NCBI GenBank assembly: GCA_903879915.1
Contig: CAIRNJ010000077.1
Location: forward strand, 1-64,000
Source: an uncultured Elusimicrobia bacterium
GTDB taxonomy: Bacteria > Elusimicrobiota > Elusimicrobia > Elusimicrobiales > UBA9959
Length of the DNA: 64,000 bases
Direction of reading: 5' to 3'
Shown: one piece after another, positions 35,337 through 43,386 of the stretch
Numbering within the stretch: position 1 is the first letter of the stretch
How the letters are laid out: each line of letters opens with the position of its first letter
Translations under genes and position numbers: made by a program
The notes under the pieces: model-generated
What the model was told of the DNA's origin: nothing
What the model saw: only the letters and a program-made list of their open reading frames with translations
Databases searched by the model: none

Positions 35337-36002
35337 ATGTCCAATCTTATAGGCTTCACCAGCAACTACGCGGACAACAGCACCGAGGCCGGGTTCCAGT
35401 TCACCTTTTACTGCGACACCTGCCGCGAAGGCTACAAGACCCGCTTCACCGAGTCCAGGACCTACGGCAAAAAGAAATTCTTCAAGGGCCTGGGCGATAT
35501 GATAGGCGTGGTCGCGCAGATCGCCGGCCAGTCCGGGCTTGGCTCCAGCCTCGAGCGCGGCGCCGACGCCATAAGCGCCAAGTTCACCGGCATGTCCCCG
35601 GAGTGGCACAAGGAACACGAGGCGTCTTTCGAGCTGGCGCAGAACGAGGCCAAGGGACATTTCAAGCGCTGCCCGAAATGCAATAAATGGCATTGCGAAG
35701 CCTGCTGGAACGAACAGACCGGCCTCTGCGTGGCGGACGCGCCCAGGGAGAACGTGGAGGTAGCCGCGGCCAGGGCGCAGAAGATGATGAAGGATATCGG
35801 CGCCGCCGCCGACGGCACCGCGGTCTTTGCCGGCAAGGTGGACGTAAGGCAGACCATCTGCGCGAAGTGCGGCAAGCCCGCCGGGGAAGGCAAGTTCTGC
35901 GGCAACTGCGGCGCCTCGCTCGTTGTGCCCAAATGCCCCAAGTGCGGCGCGCTGAACCAGCAGGGCGCTAATTTCTGCGCCGAGTGCGGCGGAAAGCTAT
36001 AG
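35337..36002 (+). CDS. Zinc-ribbon protein with central glycine-rich segment
   Basis: A 221-residue protein. The N-terminal part has one CxxC (FYCDTCREG), a central weakly hydrophobic, Gly-rich segment (GLGDMIGVVAQIAGQSGLG), then a second cysteine set (RCPKCNKWHCEACW) and a C-terminal double zinc ribbon (CAKCGK, CGNCGA, CPKCGA, CAECGG). Resembles two-domain zinc-ribbon proteins of unknown role found in several phyla. It is coupled to the 35000 gene (1-nt gap) and followed after 49 nt by a CsgG-like gene, with a 24-nt piece of repeat B in between. The three genes may act together, for example in envelope stress or secretion; this is a guess. Confidence 0.75.
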   Translation: MSNLIGFTSNYADNSTEAGFQFTFYCDTCREGYKTRFTESRTYGKKKFFKGLGDMIGVVAQIAGQSGLGSSLERGADAISAKFTGMSPEWHKEHEASFELAQNEAKGHFKRCPKCNKWHCEACWNEQTGLCVADAPRENVEVAAARAQKMMKDIGAAADGTAVFAGKVDVRQTICAKCGKPAGEGKFCGNCGASLVVPKCPKCGALNQQGANFCAECGGKL

Positions 36003-36025
36003 CTCTTATGTTCGCCGCGGATCGC
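36001..36025 (+). repeat. Fragment of repeat family B (right end), copy 4
   Basis: AGCTCTTATGTTCGCCGCGG plus ATC is the right end of the B element (CTTATGTTCGCCGCGGATCA in copy 3), overlapping the last base of the preceding stop codon and sitting 27 nt before the CsgG-like gene. Confidence 0.6.
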
Positions 36026-36051
36026 CAAAAAGGATTCTGGAGGAAAAAACC

Positions 36052-36963
36052 ATGGGAAACAAAATAAAACTGCTCTCTGCGGCGCTGTTGCTGGCCGGGG
36101 CCGTGAACGGCTATTGCGGCGGGAAAAAAATAATCTGCGTATTGGACCTCGATGACAAGTCCAGCCACAGCCATTCCTGGCAGAACGTGGGCACCGGCAT
36201 AGCCGAAATGCTGGTGACAGCCCTGTCCGACACGAAGAAATACACTTTAATAGAGCGCAGCAAGCTGGACGCCGTGCTTGAAGAGCAGAAGCTCGGCGCC
36301 TCGGGCGCAGTGACGGCCCAGACCGCCGCGAAGATAGGCCGCCTGCTGGGGGCGCGGTATATCGTGACCGGCGCGGTGACCGAGTTCGGGATAAAGGACT
36401 CGAAAATAGGCGTAGGCGGCCTTGAAAAAGTGCTGCCGTTCGGCGGCGGGGCCAAGCTGTCGAAAACGAAAGCCCGCGTAGTGATAGACGTGCGCGCCAT
36501 AGACACCACTTCGGCCCAGATCGCCGCGGCGGTCAAAGGCGAGGGCGACAAATCCAGCGCCGAGTTTTCGGGCAATCTCAGTATAGCCCCCAGCTTCGAC
36601 TTCGGCAAGGACGGCTTCGACGAGACCATCCTCGGCAAGGCGGCCCGCAACGCCGTGGACACCGTGGCCAGGGAACTCTCCGCCAAGTTCGATGAAAGCG
36701 GCGGCGGGGCCATAAAGATAATCAAGATAACCGGCAACCAGGTCTACATAAATTCCGGCGGCGCCGACGGCGAAAAAGTGGGCAAGACCTACGGCATCTA
36801 CCGCGTGGGCGAGGAGATGCTCGACCCCGACACCGGGGAATCGCTCGGCTCCGAAGAGGAAAGGATAGGCACCGCCAGGGTGGTAAAGGTCAACCCCAAA
36901 TACTCCATAGCCGAGACCAAAGCGGCCGTCCAGAAGACCGATATCCTCAAAGAAGGAAAATAA
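36052..36963 (+). CDS. CsgG-family exported protein
   Basis: A 303-residue protein with a signal peptide (MGNKIKLLSAALLLAGAVNG; no lipobox Cys in the usual place, though Cys occurs in YCGG). The core is CsgG/HfaB-like: ICVLDLDD, VGTGIAEMLVTALSDTKKY, LIERSKLDAVLEEQKLG, AKIGRLLGARYIVTGAVTEF. The C-terminal 80 residues (IIKITGNQVYINSGGADG, GKTYGIYRVGEEM, GTARVVKVNPKYSIAE) match the beta-barrel FlgT-C-like domain often fused to this family. CsgG itself is an outer-membrane curli secretion pore; family members without the lipid anchor are common and of uncertain role. The ribosome site is CTGGAGGAA, and a terminator follows. Confidence 0.85.
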   Translation: MGNKIKLLSAALLLAGAVNGYCGGKKIICVLDLDDKSSHSHSWQNVGTGIAEMLVTALSDTKKYTLIERSKLDAVLEEQKLGASGAVTAQTAAKIGRLLGARYIVTGAVTEFGIKDSKIGVGGLEKVLPFGGGAKLSKTKARVVIDVRAIDTTSAQIAAAVKGEGDKSSAEFSGNLSIAPSFDFGKDGFDETILGKAARNAVDTVARELSAKFDESGGGAIKIIKITGNQVYINSGGADGEKVGKTYGIYRVGEEMLDPDTGESLGSEEERIGTARVVKVNPKYSIAETKAAVQKTDILKEGK

Positions 36964-36978
36964 GGCCGGCCCGGCCTA

Positions 36979-37009
36979 AAAACGCGGCGGCTGACCCCGC
37001 CGCGGTTTT
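36979..37009 (+). terminator. Terminator of the CsgG-like gene
   Basis: CGCGGCGG and CCGCCGCG form a stem around CTGACC-type loop sequence, with AAAA before and GTTTTA after. Confidence 0.75.
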
Positions 37010-37059
37010 ACAGTGCTCTCACCAGAAAACATGCTCCGGGCGGCCCTATTTCCTGCGGA

Positions 37060-37530
37060 TCAGAGGCCGGGGCAGGCGGGCATGCCGCTGCCTATGGCGG
37101 TGCAGTTGCCGCTCTGGTCGAAATTATAGCCCCAGCTGTCGTAAGGAGCGATCCCGCCGTTCCTGCGGGAACAGGCTGACATGCCGACCCCGCAGGAGGC
37201 GCCTACGAAGTAATTATACGGGGAATTATCCCAGTCCTGCGTAGCCACGTACCCGCAGGCGAGCATGCGGCAGGCGCTGCCGCGGGGAACGGTAGTGCAG
37301 GTGTAGGCGTTGCAGGCGTTGCTCAACTGGCCGCTAAGCAGCCAATTCGGGTTATCTATCTGGAACACACGGTAGGCGTTGCCCACCCCCTGCGTGAGCC
37401 CCACCGATTCCGTAGCCTTCGAGGTCTCGACAGTTTTGCTGTAGTAGGACAGACTTACCACGGCGAGGGTGCCGATTATCAGCACCACCACCATTAATTC
37501 TATAAGAGTAAAGCCGCGATAGATTCTCAT
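37060..37530 (-). CDS. Type IV pilin-like protein
   Basis: A 156-residue class III prepilin. MRIYRG is the short leader, cut by prepilin peptidase before FTLIELMVVVLIIGTLAV, with Glu5 of the mature protein present. The helix continues through SYYSKTVETSKATESVG. The globular part is Cys-rich (CNAYTC, SACRMLACGY, GASCGVGMSAC, GNCTAIG, MPACPG), implying several disulfides. Start chosen at the ATG five codons inside a longer frame starting GTG at 37545; neither has a strong ribosome site. It could be a major or minor pilin or a pseudopilin; it stands alone, far from the PilB-type ATPase. Confidence 0.88.
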   Translation of the reverse strand: MRIYRGFTLIELMVVVLIIGTLAVVSLSYYSKTVETSKATESVGLTQGVGNAYRVFQIDNPNWLLSGQLSNACNAYTCTTVPRGSACRMLACGYVATQDWDNSPYNYFVGASCGVGMSACSRRNGGIAPYDSWGYNFDQSGNCTAIGSGMPACPGL

Positions 37531-37651
37531 TATTCCGTTGTTCACTCTATTTTACCAATAATACACGAAAGCGGTGCCCTTGACCCCCAGCCGCCTGGCA
37601 CGGAAATAACGGTCGTTCCGGCGGGCGCCTTTGGCCCCGGCCGACGACTGA

Positions 37652-37748
37652 AATAATCACAATCGAAGGAAACTGCCCCGGCTTTTGGTATTATAATAAA
37701 GCTAAGAAAAAAACTTGCGATAACAAGCCTTGTGTTTGCTACAGATCG
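37652..37748 (+). repeat. Dispersed repeat family B, copy 5 (internal deletion)
   Basis: GGAAACTGCCCCGGCTTTTG, GTATTATAATAAAG, then directly AAACTTGCGATAACAAGCCT and TGTTTGCTACAGATC: the promoter-like left part joined to the right end, missing about 45 bp of the middle. It ends 20 nt before the methyltransferase start. Confidence 0.8.
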
Positions 37749-37768
37749 AAACTGGCGGATAATTATTG

Positions 37769-38374
37769 ATGAAGGCTTTGATAAAAGACTACCTGTTGGT
37801 GCTCCTGGTGATGGGCGCGCTGGCCCTGCTTTTTCTCCTTTGCATCCGTACCCGTTCCAACACCTTCCTGTTCCTCCTCAGCGTTCTGATCCTTCTTCCT
37901 AACGTCTACGCTTTTGTCTTTTGCGTGCCGTTCATCCCGACCCCCATGGCGGCCGTGGAGATGATACTGGAGGCGGCGGGCCTTAAGCCGGGGGATATCG
38001 TCTATGACATCGGCTGCGGCGACGGGCGTATCGTTTACCTGGCCGTAAAAAAATACGGCGTAAAGGGCACTGGCTTTGAGCTGTCGCCTGTCGTTTACCT
38101 GCTTGCGAAGGCCAGGCAGCTTTTATGGCGCTCCCAAGCCTGTATAAAATTCGGGAATATTAAACAGCAGGACCTTTCGGGCGCGGACGTGATCTTCTGT
38201 TATCTTTATCCCCAGGTCATGCGGGAGCTGGAACCGAAGCTGATGGCCGAGATGAAAAAAGGCGCCAGGCTTATCTCGCACGATTACCCGCTTCCTTCGT
38301 GGAAAGAAAAAACGGTTATCGATTCCACGGCGGGCATCCTGCCGTGCAAATTCTGGGTCTACGAAAAAGAATAA
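37769..38374 (+). CDS. Membrane-anchored SAM-dependent methyltransferase
   Basis: A 201-residue protein with two N-terminal hydrophobic helices (LLVLLVMGALALLFLLCI and TFLFLLSVLILLPNVYAFVF), then a class I methyltransferase domain: motif I VYDIGCGDGRIVYLA, the acidic end of strand 2 in GTGFELSP, then KFGNIKQQDLSGADVIFCYL as motifs II-III. The domain is short, lacking most of the C-terminal beta-strands. The substrate is unknown; the anchor suggests a membrane lipid or protein. The ATG at 37769 is preferred to the TTG one codon upstream. It sits just behind repeat B5, with another deleted B copy after it. Confidence 0.78.
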   Translation: MKALIKDYLLVLLVMGALALLFLLCIRTRSNTFLFLLSVLILLPNVYAFVFCVPFIPTPMAAVEMILEAAGLKPGDIVYDIGCGDGRIVYLAVKKYGVKGTGFELSPVVYLLAKARQLLWRSQACIKFGNIKQQDLSGADVIFCYLYPQVMRELEPKLMAEMKKGARLISHDYPLPSWKEKTVIDSTAGILPCKFWVYEKE

Positions 38375-38420
38375 CGCTTTTCCATGGAATATTCAGTAAT
38401 AGCCGCCGAAGAACGGCTGC

Positions 38421-38480
38421 CGGAGCTTCTTGAAATTGCAGGGAACTGCCCCGGCTTAACAGGCCGTATGTTTGCTGCAA
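38421..38480 (+). repeat. Dispersed repeat family B, copy 6 (large internal deletion)
   Basis: GGAGCTTCTTGAAATTGCAG then GGAACTGCCCCGGCTT joins directly to AACAGGCCGTATGTTTGCT: left and right ends of the element with about 80 bp lost, including the promoter-like part. It lies between the methyltransferase and mutL 3' ends. Confidence 0.7.
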
Positions 38481-38481
38481 C

Positions 38482-40254
38482 TCACAGCGCGCTGCTGCGC
38501 TGGAAACGGCGGGCTATTTCGGTGCCGGAAAGGTAGAACAGCGTAGGCCGGCCGTGCGGACAATGGTAGCTGTCCTTGGTTTTCTTCAGGTCGGCCATCA
38601 GGCGGGCCGCTTCCTGCGGCTTTACGAAATCGCGGGCTTTTATCGACTTCTTGCAGGCCATGGTGGCTATGATATTGCGCTTGATGTCTTCGGCGGCCTT
38701 GCCAGGCTCGCCCAGCACTTCCGACAGGTAGCCTATGAACTCGGCGAAAGCGGGCTGCGTGAAATAAAAAAGCGACGGCGCCGCGCGCAGCAGCGCCACG
38801 GCCGGCCCGCGCTGGTCTATTTCGAAACCGGCGGTCTTCAGCCAGCCGCTCCACTTCAGCACGGTCTCCATCTGCGAGCGGGACAGCTCTGCCTCGAGCG
38901 GCACCAGCAGCGGCTGCACTTTTATGGCCCCCTGCGAGAATTCTTCCAGGTATTTTTCGAACAGCACCCGCTCCTGCGCCGCGTGCTGGTCCACCACCAG
39001 CAGGCCGGCCGCGCTTTCGAACAGCAGGTAGCTCTTGGCCAGCTGGCCGAGGTACGCCAGCTCATGGGCGCGCCAATCCTCGGCGGGGAAAGCCTCCTGC
39101 GCCTGCGGCAGCTGCGCGGGAGCGCTGAACAGCCCGCCCGTTTCGGCGGCCGGCGCCGGCGCGGCGGCGGCTTCGCGGTAGGCCGGCACGTCCGGCGCGG
39201 AGAACTTGTTCCCGCCCTCGGCGGCCGGGGGAGCGAACTGCACCGCCGGGGTCTGCTTGGAGAGCAGCTCTTCGTAAACGGTGTTCGAGATGGTCTTGAA
39301 GATCTCGTTCTCGCCGGAAAATTTCACGTCGCGCTTCTGCGGGTGGATGTTGGCGTCGAATGCGCCGGGGTCCAGCTCCAGGAACAGCGCGCAGGCCGGG
39401 TGGCGGCCGGTGAGCATGTGCCCGTAGCCGCGGTACAGCGCCTGCCTGAGAATGGCCGAGCCCACGGGGCGGCGGTTCACGAAAAAATACTGGTTCAGGC
39501 GGGTGGCGCCCAGCGCGTCGGGCCGGGACACGAAGCCGTAGACGGCCATCCCTTCGGCCTTGCCTTCCAGGCGGGCCAGGCCGGCGTAAACGCTTTTGCC
39601 GAATACCGCGGCGGCCCGGTTCTTGAGGTTCTCCCACATGCCGCCGGGCAGGGCCGGCACGGAAAGTATCTCGGAGCCGTCTATGACCAGCCTGAAAGCG
39701 GTGCCGCAGTTGGCCAGGGCGGCTTCCTCCACCGTGCGGATGATCTGGGCGCGCTCGGAGGCGTCGCTTTTCATGAACTTGGCGCGCGCGGGCGTGTTGA
39801 AGAACAGGTCGGCGGCCTCGATGGTGGTGCCGGTCACCGGCGGGGCGGGCAATTCGGCCACTACGCGGCCGCCTTCGCCCTCGATGGCGAAGCCGGAGGC
39901 CGCGCCGGCGCGGAAAGAGGACATTTTAAGGCGCGACACCGCGAAAATGGAATAAAGGGCTTCGCCCCGGAAGCCGAAGGTGGCCAGGGAATAAAGGTCG
40001 TCGAAAACGTTCAGCTTGCTGGTGGCGTGGCGGCCCAGCGCCAGGCGCAGGTCCTCGCGGTCCATGCCGCGCCCGTCGTCGTGCACGCGGATCAGGCCGC
40101 GGCCGGCTTTTTTTATCTCTATCTCTATCTTCGCCGCCCCGGCGTCCAGGGAATTCTCTATAAGCTCTTTCAGCACGGAGGCTGGCCGCTCTATCACTTC
40201 GCCGGCGGCTATCTTCGAGACCACGTCTTCGGGCAGAACTTTGATTTCAGGCAT
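38482..40254 (-). CDS. mutL: DNA mismatch repair protein MutL (endonuclease type)
   Basis: A 590-residue mismatch-repair coordinator. The N-terminal GHKL ATPase has AAGEVIERPASVLKELIENS, DDGRGMDRED and TFGFRGEALYSI. A Pro/Ala-rich linker follows, then the dimerisation and endonuclease domain with DQHAAQERVLFE, which fits the DQHA-x2-E-x4-E metal-binding motif, and near the end CPHGRPT, the second nuclease motif. It should therefore nick DNA itself, as in bacteria lacking MutH; no mutH is seen. mutS is about 9 kb away on the same strand, in a separate unit. Confidence 0.97.
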   Translation of the reverse strand: MPEIKVLPEDVVSKIAAGEVIERPASVLKELIENSLDAGAAKIEIEIKKAGRGLIRVHDDGRGMDREDLRLALGRHATSKLNVFDDLYSLATFGFRGEALYSIFAVSRLKMSSFRAGAASGFAIEGEGGRVVAELPAPPVTGTTIEAADLFFNTPARAKFMKSDASERAQIIRTVEEAALANCGTAFRLVIDGSEILSVPALPGGMWENLKNRAAAVFGKSVYAGLARLEGKAEGMAVYGFVSRPDALGATRLNQYFFVNRRPVGSAILRQALYRGYGHMLTGRHPACALFLELDPGAFDANIHPQKRDVKFSGENEIFKTISNTVYEELLSKQTPAVQFAPPAAEGGNKFSAPDVPAYREAAAAPAPAAETGGLFSAPAQLPQAQEAFPAEDWRAHELAYLGQLAKSYLLFESAAGLLVVDQHAAQERVLFEKYLEEFSQGAIKVQPLLVPLEAELSRSQMETVLKWSGWLKTAGFEIDQRGPAVALLRAAPSLFYFTQPAFAEFIGYLSEVLGEPGKAAEDIKRNIIATMACKKSIKARDFVKPQEAARLMADLKKTKDSYHCPHGRPTLFYLSGTEIARRFQRSSAL

Positions 40255-40321
40255 AGTTATACGTCCGGGGCCGGGTTTGCGCGCCGGCCAGCGTCACAAA
40301 AAGATTTTACTTTATTTGGCC

Positions 40322-41056
40322 TCAGGTGAGATGCACTATGGTAGCGAAGATGTTCACCAGGGCGTGCAGCATGATGTTCACCGGCAGCCGCCTGTGCCGC
40401 TCATAGACGTAGCCCAGCAGCAGGCCTACGGGGAATACCATCAGCGTGGCGCCCAGGTGCGCGGCGGCGAAAACGGCGCTGGAGAAAAAAAGGACGGGCA
40501 GGAAGCCGGATTTTTTCCTTAACGAGGCGTATAACAGCCTGCGGAAGAACAGCTCCTCTCCCACTGGGGCGAGCACGCAGAAGCCGACGAGCAGGAAGAA
40601 GAACCGCAGGCCCGACCGCCCCATCACGGTCCGCACCGCCGCGTACATGGTGTCGGGCGAGGCCACCTTTCCTACTATTTCAGCCGCGGGTTTGGAGAAA
40701 AAATAAGCCGCCAGGAAAACAACGATCACTATAACCCCGGTTATCAGCAGGTAAACGCCGAAATATTTAAAAGCCAGCCTTAAGTCGCGGCCCAGGCCGG
40801 CGCGCCACTCGCGCCCGGCGGCGGCCAGATCCACGCCGAGCTGCCTGAGCGCCAGCAGGCACAGGAGGATATAGACCAGGCCCTGCATGAAACTGGTGAC
40901 CTCTAAAAAATCCAGGTTCAGCTTCAGCAGTTTATTGAATACCGCCAGCCCCAGCAGCGAAGCCGCCACGGCGCAGACGGTAATGAACAGGAAAAGCAGC
41001 GCCAGCTGCTTGAGCGAATCACAGGCCTTGATCCCGGCGAAATTATCGTTTTCCAT
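40322..41056 (-). CDS. CPBP-family intramembrane protease
   Basis: A 244-residue inner-membrane protein with about seven or eight hydrophobic helices. The C-terminal half is the CPBP/Abi (CAAX-protease-like) domain with motif 1 APVGEELFFRRLLYASL (Glu-Glu and Arg), motif 2 FAAAHLGAT (His) and motif 3 IMLHALVN (His). Family members cut peptides within the membrane or protect against bacteriocins. It is 67 nt upstream of mutL on the same strand but shows no functional link to repair. Confidence 0.87.
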   Translation of the reverse strand: MENDNFAGIKACDSLKQLALLFLFITVCAVAASLLGLAVFNKLLKLNLDFLEVTSFMQGLVYILLCLLALRQLGVDLAAAGREWRAGLGRDLRLAFKYFGVYLLITGVIVIVVFLAAYFFSKPAAEIVGKVASPDTMYAAVRTVMGRSGLRFFFLLVGFCVLAPVGEELFFRRLLYASLRKKSGFLPVLFFSSAVFAAAHLGATLMVFPVGLLLGYVYERHRRLPVNIMLHALVNIFATIVHLT

Positions 41057-41098
41057 AGCGCGGGCGCGGGGCCCGCCGGCGGGCCGGGGCTGAACGGT

Positions 41099-42268
41099 CT
41101 ATGGCCGCCCGCCGTACGGGGCCGGGCCGTTCTGGCCGGCTTTGGCTACGTAATCGATGACGTAAGTGAAGCTGCCCAGGCTGCCGGTGACGGCCGAGCC
41201 TATCACGCCCAGGCCGGCCGCGTTGAAAGCGGCCGCCTTTTCGGCCATGGCCTTCTTCGCCTCGGTGTCGAAGGTGTAGGTTTCGGGCGCCTGGTAGGTT
41301 TCCACGGCCACGGAGGGAATAACGCCGCCCGGCTGGTAGAGGTTGCCCACCAGGAAATCCACGCTGTAGGAAAAGTTATTGCCTTCGGGCCGCACCACGG
41401 CGGACAGCGGCGGCGCGCCGGCTTTGGCGAAGCCCGGCAGGGCTTCTTTGGAGGCCTTCAGCGCCTCGCTGTCGAAGCTGAAGACCTGGCGGGAATCGTA
41501 GCGCGCTACCGAGTACTGCGGCCGCGCGCCGGACTTGCCGGTCTTTACCACATATTCCACCATCACCGCGTAGTCGTTGCCCTGCGGCACGGCTTTGCCG
41601 CGTATGGCCGGCACGCCGGCAGCCTTGAACAGGGCGAGATAGGCCGGGATATTCTTCACGGCTTCGCTTTCGAAAGTGAACTTGCCGCCGGTGTAATTCT
41701 GGAACTTTACGTCGTATTCCGGCGCGGGGCGCAGCGCGTTGTTCACCAGGTAATCCACGGCGAAAGCGTTGTCGCTGCCGGCGTCGTAAAGGTAGGAGCC
41801 CAGCACGGGCAGTTTAACCGCGCGGAAATTTGCCGCGCAGGCTTTCATGGCCTCCGTGGCGTCGGCTTCGCGCCAATAGGAGGCGCCGTTCTTGTAAGTC
41901 TCCACCAGCACGGCGGGGGGCAGGGCCGCGCCGGCCTTTACGGTGGGGAGATAATCTATCACGTAGCTGTAATCGTTGCCCAGCGGCACCACGCGGCCGC
42001 CCAGGGTGGTTATGCCGGCGGCCTTAAGAACGGCTATGCGCGCGTCCATGGCCGGCTTGGCCTGGCTTTCGAACGTAACGGTTTCATCGGTGGCGTAGCT
42101 GGCAATGGTCACGCCCGGGGGATTGACCGGCCCGGGCCCGTGCGGCGCGGCCGGCTTTATGGCCGGAATATCCTTAAGGGCGAAAGCGTCAAGATCGAAG
42201 GATTGAGAAAACGAAGCTGCGCTGAGCGCGAGAACGGAGAAAACGGCAAGTATGAGTTTCTTAAGCAT
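41099..42268 (-). CDS. Exported protein of five tandem 66-residue repeats
   Basis: A 389-residue protein: signal peptide MLKKLILAVFSVLALSAASF, a short Pro linker, then five imperfect repeats of about 66 residues filling residues 50-385. Each has the order Y-x5-FTFESEA (variants FESQA, FDSEA, FDTEA), a helix of about 12 residues, AAGxxxxGxxV, then a GNDYSYVIDY-like strand. Repeat 2 is the most divergent (EADATEAM; SDNAFAVDYL). Each repeat probably folds as a small alpha/beta unit. No enzyme motif; I do not know the family. GGGAGG lies before the ATG. It is in line with the CPBP protease and mutL genes but likely an independent unit. Confidence 0.8.
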   Translation of the reverse strand: MLKKLILAVFSVLALSAASFSQSFDLDAFALKDIPAIKPAAPHGPGPVNPPGVTIASYATDETVTFESQAKPAMDARIAVLKAAGITTLGGRVVPLGNDYSYVIDYLPTVKAGAALPPAVLVETYKNGASYWREADATEAMKACAANFRAVKLPVLGSYLYDAGSDNAFAVDYLVNNALRPAPEYDVKFQNYTGGKFTFESEAVKNIPAYLALFKAAGVPAIRGKAVPQGNDYAVMVEYVVKTGKSGARPQYSVARYDSRQVFSFDSEALKASKEALPGFAKAGAPPLSAVVRPEGNNFSYSVDFLVGNLYQPGGVIPSVAVETYQAPETYTFDTEAKKAMAEKAAAFNAAGLGVIGSAVTGSLGSFTYVIDYVAKAGQNGPAPYGGRP

Positions 42269-42359
42269 TAGAGCCTCCCTCTACTATTAAATTATATTAA
42301 GAAATCCGGCAAGCAGTATGGGCCGAAAGTCCTTATATTTAGTAGGTACGGGGTCAGGT

Positions 42360-43385
42360 TCAATACAGGCCGCTGTTCTTAAGTTCTTCGGCCGTTAAAG
42401 GCGCGCGGAAAAGCCTGTACACCCAGGCCTGGTAAATAATTACCACCGGCAGGAAAACCAGCACCACCGCCGTCATAAGTTTCAGGGTGTAAGGGCTCGA
42501 GGCGGAATTATACAGGGTTAGCGCGAATTCCGGAGCTACGCGGGAAGGGAGCAGCGCCGGGTAAATGCCCGCGAACCCGGTCAGCGAAAAAAAGACTATC
42601 CCGGAGAAGGAAGCCATAAAAGCCGGCCCGGGTTTCCCGCGCGCCAGCAACAGCTTCGCCGCCAACAAGGCCGCCGCGAAAGCCGCGGGCAGCAGCAGCA
42701 GCGGTTTGCGTGCCAGGAAGTTGGCGCTGAGCCCCGTGCCTGCATAGCTTGCCCAGGCGAAAGCGATGAAAAGGGGCGGCAGCAGGTACCAGGCCTTTGC
42801 GGCCAGGCCGGCGGCGCGCGCGGCCGCGGCGCCCTGCGTTTTAAAAGCCAGCCACAGCTGGCCGTGGAAAAAGAACAGCGCGCAGAACAGCAGGCCGGTA
42901 AGCAGGGCGTAAGGGTTGAGCAGCCCGAAGAAAGTCCCGGCGTAGCCGGCCGGGCCTATCTCGAGCCCTCTGAAAATATTGCCGAAAGCCACGCCGAACA
43001 GCAGCGCGGCGGCGAAGCTGGCCACGGCGGCCGTCCTTTCCCAGAAAATTTTCCACGCGGCGGACTGCACTTTGCCGCGGAACTCCAGCGCCACGCCGCG
43101 CGCTATCAGCGAGAACAGTATCAGCAGCAGCGCCGGGTACAGCCAGCTGAACAGCCCGGCGTAAACGGGGGGGAAGGCGGCGAAAGTGGCGCCGCCGGCC
43201 GTTACCAGCCACACCTCGTTGCCGTCCCAGAACGGGCCTATCGAGGAGAACACGCTGCGCCGCTCGTCGTCCCCGTCGGCCGCCAGCCAGCCGGAAAAGC
43301 CCACGCCCAGGTCGAACCCGTCCAGCGCGAAATAGCCCGTCCACAGCACCGCCCAGAAAAAGAACCAGAGCTTGGCGTAATCCAT
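42360..43385 (-). CDS. cydB: Cytochrome bd oxidase subunit II
   Basis: A 341-residue multi-pass membrane subunit of the cytochrome bd quinol oxidase, an oxygen-scavenging terminal oxidase. It begins MDYAKLWFFFWAVLWTGYFA, then LDGFDLGVG and FWDGNEVWLVTAGGATFAAF, the most conserved CydB motifs. The ATG at 43385 is 1 nt past the cydA stop codon and has GGAGG 6 nt upstream; a longer frame starting at 43412 overlaps cydA and is rejected. CydB forms the heterodimer with CydA and stabilises the haem site. No cydX or cydDC is seen nearby. Confidence 0.96.
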   Translation of the reverse strand: MDYAKLWFFFWAVLWTGYFALDGFDLGVGFSGWLAADGDDERRSVFSSIGPFWDGNEVWLVTAGGATFAAFPPVYAGLFSWLYPALLLILFSLIARGVALEFRGKVQSAAWKIFWERTAAVASFAAALLFGVAFGNIFRGLEIGPAGYAGTFFGLLNPYALLTGLLFCALFFFHGQLWLAFKTQGAAAARAAGLAAKAWYLLPPLFIAFAWASYAGTGLSANFLARKPLLLLPAAFAAALLAAKLLLARGKPGPAFMASFSGIVFFSLTGFAGIYPALLPSRVAPEFALTLYNSASSPYTLKLMTAVVLVFLPVVIIYQAWVYRLFRAPLTAEELKNSGLY

Positions 43386-43386
43386 A

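Noticed and set aside
38554-40329. A 591-residue open frame opposite mutL
   Set aside because: Antisense shadow; MutL motifs are intact on the other strand.
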